Shown here in pieces: positions 7,191-12,237 of a stretch of 12,237 nucleotides of DNA. The DNA lies in the NCBI GenBank assembly GCA_015488565.1, contig WFNQ01000257.1, forward strand, positions 1 through 12,237, read 5' to 3'. The notes beneath the pieces are model-generated. The model ran no database searches. It saw only the letters and a list, made by a program, of their open reading frames with translations, and was not told the DNA's origin. The stretch comes from Thiomicrorhabdus sp. (GTDB lineage Bacteria; Pseudomonadota; Gammaproteobacteria; Thiomicrospirales; Thiomicrospiraceae). Each line of letters opens with the position of its first letter. Positions within the stretch are counted from its first letter, which is position 1. A program made the position numbers and the translations under genes.

Positions 7191-7194
7191 AGGG

Positions 7195-7200
7195 TATAAT
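7195..7200 (+). promoter_or_regulatory. Perfect TATAAT -10 box for the small membrane protein gene
   Basis: TATAAT stands 32 bp before the ATG at 7233, giving an expected leader of roughly 25 bases with AAGGG (7219-7223) as ribosome site. At the -35 position (7172-7177, AGCGCA) there is no match, so an activator may be needed. A TTGATA at 7159-7164 is too far (30-bp spacer). Confidence 0.5.
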
Positions 7201-7232
7201 TTCACTAAAAAAATTAATAAGGGTATTCATGA

Positions 7233-7409
7233 ATGTTGTTTGTTAAATTATGGGTTGTTGTTCTGTTGTTAACGGCGGTGAGCTGGGTGGTTTTAAAGCT
7301 GATTAGAAAGCCTTTGAATATTGGCTGGATTTTTTTGTTTTGGGTCGTTACTTTATTTGGACTGGCTGCTTTGCTATATGGCGGGTCGGTTTGGTTGGCT
7401 GGTGCTTAA
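7233..7409 (+). CDS. Small two-helix membrane protein, 58 residues
   Basis: I do not recognise a family. The frame encodes 58 residues starting MLFVKLWVVV. Two hydrophobic helices (about 2-21 and 31-54) are separated by a basic hinge with KLIRKP. By the positive-inside rule the hinge is cytoplasmic and both ends face outside. The C-terminus is hydrophobic and ends GSVWLAGA. Support for a real gene comes from AAGGG spaced 9 bases from ATG 7233, a TATAAT box upstream, and the hydrophobic pattern. An ATG 4 bases earlier (7229) opens only a 5-codon frame. The gene sits on the opposite strand inside the cytochrome cluster and converges with cytochrome gene 4. A role near respiratory membrane complexes is a guess from position only. 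Confidence 0.65.
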   Translation: MLFVKLWVVVLLLTAVSWVVLKLIRKPLNIGWIFLFWVVTLFGLAALLYGGSVWLAGA

Positions 7410-7420
7410 GGGGGGGCATA

Positions 7421-7445
7421 AAAAAAGAGGGCAAGATGCCCTCTT
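7421..7445 (-). terminator. Rho-independent terminator of cytochrome gene 4
   Basis: AAGAGGGC (7425-7432), loop of 5, GCCCTCTT (7438-7445). On the - strand the stem is followed by a U run made by A6 at 7421-7426; on the + strand it is followed by A residues. It therefore serves the - strand gene that stops at 7467, 22 bp away. The small + strand gene ending at 7409 has no clear terminator of its own. Confidence 0.9.
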
Positions 7446-7466
7446 AAAAAGTAAGTGTTTTTTTAT

Positions 7467-7778
7467 TTATAGACCCGAAACATAGGCCGCTAGATTATGC
7501 ACTTCTGTTTCCGTAAGGCCTTGTGCCATAGGTGCCATCATGGAGGTCATAGGCCCTCTCTGCTTACCAGCACGGTATTCGGTTAATTTACGAACAATCT
7601 CTTTTGCTGGTTGTCCTGCGAGTTTCGGTCCAACCATGCCTTCTGCATTGCTACCATGACACCCCACACAAGTCACTTTAAATTTATACTTTCCAGCGAT
7701 GGGGTCACCCGCAGCCATAGTGGTTGTTGCCATAGCGATTAAGCTGATTGAAAGTAGCGCGATAAGATTTTTTTTCAT
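7467..7778 (-). CDS. Monoheme class I cytochrome c (third paralogue)
   Basis: This secreted cytochrome has 103 residues. A signal peptide with Lys2-Lys3 and a hydrophobic core ends near TMA-AGD. Heme binds at CVGCH (Cys37, Cys40, His41), and the Met-rich segment GPMTSMMAPMAQGLT is nearly the same as in the two tandem copies. From the heme motif to the C-terminus it matches paralogue B at 46 of 67 positions without gaps, so it belongs to the same subfamily but split off earlier. It is more basic around 58-72 (KEIVRKLTEYRAGKQR), which may reflect another partner. The ATG at 7778 has GAGAGGA about 4 bases upstream. It lies 76 bp downstream of rsgA with no terminator between, so read-through from rsgA is possible beside its own promoter. 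Confidence 0.94.
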   Translation of the reverse strand: MKKNLIALLSISLIAMATTTMAAGDPIAGKYKFKVTCVGCHGSNAEGMVGPKLAGQPAKEIVRKLTEYRAGKQRGPMTSMMAPMAQGLTETEVHNLAAYVSGL

Positions 7779-7820
7779 AATGTCCTCTCATAAGGGTAAG
7801 GCGTTAGGATGTAAAGTCTT

Positions 7821-7849
7821 ATAGTAGACGAGGTTAAATATGAGTGCAA
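7821..7849 (-). promoter_or_regulatory. Candidate promoter of cytochrome gene 4
   Basis: On the - strand TTGCAC (7849-7844) and TACTAT (7826-7821) are spaced 17 bp in the gap between rsgA and the cytochrome gene. The -10 matches 4 of 6 and the -35 matches 3 of 6 consensus bases. A TATAAG overlaps the -10 and is an alternative. Confidence 0.35.
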
Positions 7850-7854
7850 CTGAT

Positions 7855-8892
7855 TTAGTGCTCAGGCTCGCTTTTAAATTCAGTCAATAACCGTTGAAAA
7901 CTCTGATAGCGACTGACGGCAATTTCACCATGCTCTACGGCATGTTTAATGGCACAGTGAGGCTCAATGCTGTGGGTGCAGTTATTGTATTTGCATTGGC
8001 CTAAATAGGGCGAAAAATCAGGGTAATAGTTTTCGAGTTCACTTAATGAGCAAGGTGTTGGACTAAACTGACGAATACCAGGAGAGTCAATGAGGTTCCC
8101 TCCGTACTGTTCAGATGGGTTGAGAGGGGGTAAGTGGTAAAGGATGCTGTTTGTGGTGGTGTGTTTTCCTAGCCCTGTCGCATCGGATAAGGTGCCAACT
8201 CGGATGTGCAGGTCTGGAATGAGTGCATTAATTAAAGAAGATTTTCCAGCCCCTGAAGGGCCAACAAAGACACTGTTTTTGCCATCCATAAAAGCGCGTA
8301 AATCTTCTAATCCAGCATGAGAGATGGTCGAGGCAGGCAGCAGTTCAACTCCCATTTCGGCATAAGGTTCTAATAGGGCGGCAATGTCCTCCCAGTCAGT
8401 TTCATTGTCGAGTAAATCCACTTTATTAATAATGATAATGGCTGGTATATCGAGCTGGTTTGCAGCCACAAGATAGCGATCAATCATATCAGGGTGAATA
8501 CCCGGTAGTACGGGCATGACAATGCCAATAAAATCAATGTTCGCGGCAATCATACGGGTTTGCCCACGAAACCCAGGGCGGCTGAGTTCATGTTTTCTGG
8601 GCAGTACACGGATGACGACGCCCGTCTGTTCTTCAATGTCCGTTTGCCAAATGACTTGATCGCCCGCCACTAGCTTTCCTAAGTGTTGGCGAATCGCACA
8701 GCGATAGTGTTCCCCCGTTTCAGACTCAACCAATACGCGTTTACCAAAGCTGGTAATCACTAACCCTGTTTGCTCTTCGCCGAGTTGTGTATTGTGCGAG
8801 GATGTGGAAGTAGATTTTTTTTCGACCTTTCTATTTTGAAGCTGTTCGTCCACTCTGCGCTTTTGTTGTTGGGTGAGTTTGCGTTTAGCCAT
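7855..8892 (-). CDS. rsgA: Ribosome small-subunit-dependent GTPase RsgA (YjeQ)
   Basis: RsgA is a circularly permuted GTPase that binds the 30S subunit late in its maturation. The 345-residue protein has a basic N-terminus (1-30) and an OB-fold part (about 40-100). The permuted G motifs follow in order: NKVD (156-159), P-loop GPSGAGKSS (201-209), HTTT of switch I (234-237) and DSPG (269-272). The C-terminal zinc-binding set is Cys290, Cys295, His297 and Cys303, followed by a helix. All key residues are present. The P-loop reads GAGKS rather than the commoner GVGKS, a mild change. The length fits the family. The ATG at 8892 has only a weak AAAGG about 12 bases upstream, and the leader contains a run of nine C on this strand. 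It is the last gene of the protease / dehydratase-like / rsgA group. No terminator follows before cytochrome gene 4. Confidence 0.97.
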   Translation of the reverse strand: MAKRKLTQQQKRRVDEQLQNRKVEKKSTSTSSHNTQLGEEQTGLVITSFGKRVLVESETGEHYRCAIRQHLGKLVAGDQVIWQTDIEEQTGVVIRVLPRKHELSRPGFRGQTRMIAANIDFIGIVMPVLPGIHPDMIDRYLVAANQLDIPAIIIINKVDLLDNETDWEDIAALLEPYAEMGVELLPASTISHAGLEDLRAFMDGKNSVFVGPSGAGKSSLINALIPDLHIRVGTLSDATGLGKHTTTNSILYHLPPLNPSEQYGGNLIDSPGIRQFSPTPCSLSELENYYPDFSPYLGQCKYNNCTHSIEPHCAIKHAVEHGEIAVSRYQSFQRLLTEFKSEPEH

Positions 8893-8926
8893 AGTGTTCG
8901 GCAGCCTTTAAAAATAGTCAGGAATA

Positions 8927-8935
8927 GGGGGGGGG
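8927..8935. repeat. G9 homopolymer in the rsgA leader
   Basis: Nine consecutive G (C on the rsgA strand) lie 35 bp before the rsgA ATG, followed on the + strand by AGAAT. This is the longest of eight G/C runs of at least 7 in the window. Slippage here would alter the leader length, not the reading frame. Confidence 0.85.
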
Positions 8936-8969
8936 AGAATTTTTTATTATTTTTGAATCAAATGACGTG

Positions 8970-9305
8970 TTACGTATCAAGCAGTGCATTAATTTTGGCT
9001 GCTAAAATCATGTCATTTAAACTCAGCCCTTTTATAGAGGGGCTACTGAGGGTGATTTTAACGCAATTATAATCAAAAGAGATGTTTGGGTAGTGATCCT
9101 CTTTATTGGCAATCCACGTCACCGCATTCACAAAGGAGATTGTTTGCAGATAGTTTTTAAAGGGAAATGTTTTATTGATTTCTGCATAGCTAATCGGCGC
9201 TTCCCAACCTTGCAGTTGGCTAAGGTGGCTCTCTATGGCGGGAATAATTAAAGGCTTATCGCCTTTTACCACTTCTTGGCAGTGTTGGTTAAGTAGTGAT
9301 GTCAT
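8970..9305 (-). CDS. Pterin-4a-carbinolamine dehydratase-like protein with altered active site
   Basis: The 111-residue protein belongs to the PCD/DCoH family. Family members dehydrate 4a-hydroxytetrahydrobiopterin or assist in molybdopterin-related and regulatory roles. Residues 70-98 align without gaps to the human DCoH active-site segment. The family DHHP reads DHYP (His71, Tyr72, Pro73), and the family STH reads SSP (Ser88, Pro89). GLS and Asp98 are kept. Two of the three catalytic histidines are thus missing, so classical dehydratase activity is doubtful. The fold residues (FPFKNY, FVNAV, YPNISF, VKITLSS, AAKINAL) look intact, so the gene is not decaying. The ATG at 9305 lies 17 bp inside the end of the protease gene, with AGAAGGG upstream, which indicates translational coupling. 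I give no gene symbol because function is uncertain. Confidence 0.88.
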   Translation of the reverse strand: MTSLLNQHCQEVVKGDKPLIIPAIESHLSQLQGWEAPISYAEINKTFPFKNYLQTISFVNAVTWIANKEDHYPNISFDYNCVKITLSSPSIKGLSLNDMILAAKINALLDT

Positions 9306-10569
9306 TTTTTAACCCTTCTTTTTGCTTGGCTAAAGATTTTAAGTGATCAATTCGTATTTTAGCGGGAGGGTGGCTGTCATGGTAGCCAGAATACGTTGGA
9401 TCGGGTGTTAAGGTACTGGCATTATCACGGTACATTTTAAGCAGGGCAGATATTAAGTGTTCCGACCCAACGTGCTCCGCGGCAAAGGCATCGGCTTCAA
9501 ATTCGTGTTTGCGACTTTTCATGGCACTTAACGGCCCCATAAAAAAGAACAGGACAGGAACAGCGGTCATAAAGAGCAATAGTGCCGCGGCAGGGGTTTC
9601 AGAGGTCATGCCTAAGCCAGCATAAAACTCAGGCAACTGAATCAACCAACCTAACAGTGCCAAGCCTGCCAGAGTGAGAACGGAACTTTCAATTAAACGT
9701 TGGCGAATGTGTCCGTGTTTAAAGTGGCCGAGCTCATGGGCGAGCACCGCCTCGACCTCTTCGGGCGAGAGCGTTTCTAATAAAGTATCAAAAAAGACAA
9801 TGCGCTTGTTTTTACCCATGCCGGTAAAATACGCATTGCCGTGTCCTGAACGCGAAGAGCCATCCATAACAAAAATACCATTGGATTCAAAGCCCGTACG
9901 CTCAAGCAGTTTATTGATTCGAGCGTTCATCTCTTCATCTTCCAGCGGGGAGAACTTATTAAAAATAGGCGCAATCCATTTTGGGTACGCCCACATTAAA
10001 ATAAACTGAAAACTCATCCAGACCACCCACGTATAAAACCACCACGCTTGATCAATATAGCTACTCATAATGGTCAGAATCACCCAAATAAGTGGCACAC
10101 CCAAAACAATCATTAACGCCCACTGCTTGAGTAAATCGGTAATGAACTTCATTGGTGTGGTTTTATTAAAGCCAAATTCCGATTCGATTTTAAAGGTACT
10201 GATGATCGAAAAAGGCAGGTGAAGTAGAGAGAGAACCCAGAGAGTGGACATCAAAAACAGCACATCACGCCAAATGGGCTCTAAGCCACTGTTTAGCCAG
10301 AGGTTGTAAATTTCTTGAAAGCCTCCACCTAAGGTCATGAATAGAATAATGAGCACATCATAAACCAGCCCTAAACGACCGAGTTGCAGTTTTGCACGAC
10401 TGTAGTCGGCGGCTTTTTGGTGTGCGTCAAGCGAAACGACTTCGCTAAACTCATCGGGAACTTTATCACGATGTGCACCGATGTGTCGTTGGTTTTTGAT
10501 GTTTAACCAAACCTCAATAATGAGGTTTGAAAAGAGAGCAATTAAAAATAAAGAGGTAATCCAGTTCAT
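9289..10569 (-). CDS. M48 family membrane metalloprotease (Ste24/CAAX-prenyl protease type)
   Basis: This is a zinc endopeptidase of the inner membrane, 426 residues, in the M48A group with Ste24. The N-terminal M48_N-like part has hydrophobic spans at about 4-21, 66-86, 102-124, 150-170 and 175-195. The catalytic motif HELGH is at 278-282. The third zinc ligand is likely Glu356 in HEFEAD (355-360). Two further spans follow at about 295-312 and 326-347, and SHPP near 400 is a family hallmark. All catalytic residues are present. Bacterial members are thought to act in membrane-protein quality control; the substrate here is unknown. The ATG at 10569 has no clear Shine-Dalgarno. Its 3' end overlaps the dehydratase-like gene by 17 bp, and it diverges from orn. 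Confidence 0.94.
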   Translation of the reverse strand: MNWITSLFLIALFSNLIIEVWLNIKNQRHIGAHRDKVPDEFSEVVSLDAHQKAADYSRAKLQLGRLGLVYDVLIILFMTLGGGFQEIYNLWLNSGLEPIWRDVLFLMSTLWVLSLLHLPFSIISTFKIESEFGFNKTTPMKFITDLLKQWALMIVLGVPLIWVILTIMSSYIDQAWWFYTWVVWMSFQFILMWAYPKWIAPIFNKFSPLEDEEMNARINKLLERTGFESNGIFVMDGSSRSGHGNAYFTGMGKNKRIVFFDTLLETLSPEEVEAVLAHELGHFKHGHIRQRLIESSVLTLAGLALLGWLIQLPEFYAGLGMTSETPAAALLLFMTAVPVLFFFMGPLSAMKSRKHEFEADAFAAEHVGSEHLISALLKMYRDNASTLTPDPTYSGYHDSHPPAKIRIDHLKSLAKQKEGLKNDITT

Positions 10570-10628
10570 GATTTTTTAAGTATTTAAGTTAATATAACCT
10601 CGTATTGTATGTGAAAAGAGAACCAATT
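10570..10628. promoter_or_regulatory. Divergent promoter region of the protease gene and orn
   Basis: These 59 AT-rich bp separate two divergent starts and must hold or overlap both promoters unless transcription enters from further away. Candidate -10 boxes are AATATA/TATAAC around 10591-10598 (usable in both directions) and TATTGT at 10603-10608 for orn. No good -35 partner is visible. The orn ribosome site AAAGAGAA ends about 7 bases before ATG 10629. Confidence 0.3.
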
Positions 10629-11189
10629 ATGAAGTCTGATAAAAATTTAATTTGGATTGATTTAGAAATGACGGGATTAGACCCGAAAAAAAACACCATT
10701 ATTGAAATAGCCACCGTGGTGACCGACAGTGATTTGAAGGTGATTGCCGAAGGCCCCGTGTTAGCCATTCAAACCCCCAAAGAGGTTATGGATGCGATGG
10801 ATCAATGGTGTACCACACATCATGGAAAATCGGGATTAACACAACGTGTTTTAGACAGTACGGTAACCATGGCGGACGCAGAACAACAAACCATTCAATT
10901 TTTACAACACTATATTTCAGCCGGCAAGTCGCCCATGTGTGGCAACAGTATTTGCCAGGATCGCCGCTTTATGGTCGAACAAATGCCCGCGCTAGAAGCG
11001 TATTTTCACTATCGTAATTTAGATGTAAGCACCCTAAAAGAGCTGTCTAAGCGCTGGGCGCCCAGCGTGTATCAATCGCATAAAAAGAGAGGGGCGCATC
11101 TAGCATTAGAAGATATTTTAGAGTCCATTGAAGAGTTACAACACTACCGTCAGTTTTTGTTTCAAACAAAATACCAAGCAACCATTTAA
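10629..11189 (+). CDS. orn: Oligoribonuclease
   Basis: Orn is a 3'-5' exonuclease that degrades 2-5 nt RNA to mononucleotides in the cytoplasm. In bacteria using c-di-GMP it also clears pGpG. The 186-residue protein has the full DEDDh set: Asp11 and Glu13 (IDLEMTGLD), Asp111 (QDRRF), His157 and Asp162 (HLALEDI). These match the E. coli residues with an offset of one. The conserved GNSIGQDRRF reads GNSICQDRRF here. The dimer-associated HYRNLDVSTLKEL segment is present. I chose ATG 10629, with AAAGAGAA upstream, over the TTG at 10605, because the length then equals the usual 180-190 residues. The 3' end faces the permease gene with only 7 bp between the stop codons. Confidence 0.97.
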   Translation: MKSDKNLIWIDLEMTGLDPKKNTIIEIATVVTDSDLKVIAEGPVLAIQTPKEVMDAMDQWCTTHHGKSGLTQRVLDSTVTMADAEQQTIQFLQHYISAGKSPMCGNSICQDRRFMVEQMPALEAYFHYRNLDVSTLKELSKRWAPSVYQSHKKRGAHLALEDILESIEELQHYRQFLFQTKYQATI

Positions 11190-11196
11190 GTCATTT

Positions 11197-12237
11197 TTAA
11201 TAGCGACGGTGAAACAAGTGCTTTCTAACCATCGTGCCATACAGCAACTCAAAGGCCAATGAGAGTACGATAAAGAGTGTGAATATAACAATGGCTCGTG
11301 GATTATTACTATAGGTGTGTACTAAGAGTGTCACGAGCGCACCACCACTGACTAAAATTGCAATAAAAAGAATCACCGAATTGGCCTGAATGGTCTGGCG
11401 CAGTCGAAAGGCGGCAAGGTTGATAATGAAAAATATCAATAAAAAGCTGGCACTGCCAATAATCGCAATTTCGGTTAAATCAATGCTGTTGGCCAGTATC
11501 AAGCTTAAGCCTGCCGTCACCATAACATCTGAGGTCGGAATGTGACGATGATTCTCCATGGCGAGTTTTTTAGGCAGCTCTCCCTTTTTAGCCAAAATAA
11601 ACCCCAAGCGAGCATTGCCATAAATGGTGGCATTAATGGCTGAAAAAGTGGCCAGTAGTGCCGCAATGGCGACCATGGTAAAACCAAATTGCCCCAAGGC
11701 CGGTTGAGCCGCAACGGCAAGTGCGTAATCTTTCGCGGTTAACAGTTGGCTTTCAGGCACGGTACTGGTGGTGATGATGGCAATCAGTACGTATAAAATA
11801 ATCACGATAATAACCGAGCCATAAAATGCTCTGGGTAGGGTGGTGCTCGGTTTTTTAACATCCTCTGCGGCATTGGCGATAAGCTCAAATCCTTCATAAG
11901 CCACAAAAATAATCATCCCCGCCACTAAAATAGAGAGACTATCCTCCCAAAGCGCAGGAGAGAGCCGCTCTAAATCAACATAAAAGGCACTGGCAGCAAT
12001 AATCACCACTAAAATCAGCACTTTAATCACCACTAATAAGGTTTCGGAGCGACTAACAAAAGAAGCGCTAATGAGGTTAATCAGCATTGGCAGTAATATC
12101 GCAAGACTGATAAAAAGGTGCATTAACCACACTGGGTGAGGGGGGGAGAAAAAAGTTTGTGCATAAGAGGCAAACGCCACGGCATAAAGTGAAATGGTCA
12201 CCAGATAACTGAGCCATAGCATCATATTAACGGAACC
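11197..12237 (-). CDS. APC-family amino acid permease, 5' end outside the window
   Basis: This is an inner-membrane transporter for amino acids or related amines. The frame is open to the window edge: four codons (GSVN) precede the first internal ATG at 12225, so the start is not in view, and 346 C-terminal residues are present. About ten hydrophobic spans are visible, so roughly the first two of the usual twelve helices are missing. The APC signature IIFVAYEGFE, followed by NAAEDVKKPSTTLPRA, corresponds to TM6 and the loop after it. A second conserved stretch, INATIYGNARLGFILAKKGELPK, is the TM8-loop region. The C-terminus is short and basic (KHLFHRRY). The substrate cannot be read from the sequence. 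A G7 run at 12140-12146 falls in the coding region (FFSPPHP segment). Confidence 0.9.
   Translation of the reverse strand, partial: GSVNMMLWLSYLVTISLYAVAFASYAQTFFSPPHPVWLMHLFISLAILLPMLINLISASFVSRSETLLVVIKVLILVVIIAASAFYVDLERLSPALWEDSLSILVAGMIIFVAYEGFELIANAAEDVKKPSTTLPRAFYGSVIIVIILYVLIAIITTSTVPESQLLTAKDYALAVAAQPALGQFGFTMVAIAALLATFSAINATIYGNARLGFILAKKGELPKKLAMENHRHIPTSDVMVTAGLSLILANSIDLTEIAIIGSASFLLIFFIINLAAFRLRQTIQANSVILFIAILVSGGALVTLLVHTYSNNPRAIVIFTLFIVLSLAFELLYGTMVRKHLFHRRY

Noticed and set aside
6851..7194. Possible tRNA, riboswitch or small RNA in the long gap
   Set aside because: No cloverleaf, no known aptamer pattern and no hairpin-T terminator on the + strand were found by eye; only palindromes and short repeats are supported.
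8770..9072. 100-residue + strand frame across the rsgA start and the end of the dehydratase-like gene
   Set aside because: Both ends are antisense to well-supported genes, it crosses the G9 run, and there is no start signal.
9674..10009. 111-residue + strand frame opposite the protease gene
   Set aside because: It is antisense to the HELGH region of the M48 protease and has no recognisable features.
10952..10970. GNSICQDRRF instead of GNSIGQDRRF in Orn as a damaged active site
   Set aside because: All five DEDDh residues are in place; the Gly to Cys change is next to, not in, the catalytic set.

Overview
The window looks like chromosomal DNA from a gammaproteobacterium of moderate, fairly AT-rich composition. 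Der, Orn and RsgA are of proteobacterial type. The gene order orn / M48 protease / pterin dehydratase-like / rsgA is one I associate with beta- and gammaproteobacteria. Four small secreted c-type cytochromes and a very large flavin/iron-sulfur dehydrogenase suggest a respiratory, possibly chemolithotrophic bacterium. The Thiomicrospira/Hydrogenovibrio/Thiomicrorhabdus group is a reasonable guess, but it is inference and not proven by the sequence. No transposase, phage gene, tRNA, rRNA or CRISPR array is visible.

Left part (1-5600, + strand): the GTP start of der (GTPase for 50S ribosome assembly) follows a possible tail of an upstream gene. After a 169-bp gap with a G7/C8 inverted repeat comes a 1290-residue oxidoreductase. 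It joins a DUF3683-like N-terminus, a GlcD/D-lactate dehydrogenase-type FAD module, two 4Fe-4S motifs and two CCG (cysteine-rich) domains in one chain. It ends at a strong bidirectional terminator.

Middle (5621-7850): four monoheme class I cytochrome c genes, all on the - strand. The first is c4/c553-like. The other three are close paralogues, and two of these are 81% identical and lie in tandem 450 bp apart. Each gene has its own Rho-independent terminator, so they are probably transcribed separately. A 382-bp non-coding stretch carries palindromes and direct repeats. It leads to a small + strand gene for a 58-residue membrane protein that has a perfect TATAAT box and lies inside the cytochrome cluster.

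Right part (7855-12237): on the - strand an M48/Ste24-type membrane protease gene overlaps by 17 bp a pterin-carbinolamine-dehydratase-like gene, followed by rsgA. The dehydratase-like protein has lost two of the three active-site histidines. orn (oligoribonuclease) diverges from the protease gene on the + strand. orn is convergent, with a 7-bp gap, with an APC-family amino acid permease whose 5' end lies beyond the window.

Themes: the housekeeping GTPases Der and RsgA both act on ribosome maturation, and Orn clears 2-5 nt RNA fragments. The cytochromes and the flavoprotein are electron-transfer proteins, the former in the periplasm and the latter on the cytoplasmic side. Long G/C homopolymers (eight runs of at least 7) recur across the window, often in the form G7-9-AG, and no listed gene explains them. 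I did not find a convincing new multi-gene system. The best candidates for novelty are the altered dehydratase-like protein, the small membrane protein gene with its repeat-rich upstream region, and the G-tract motif.
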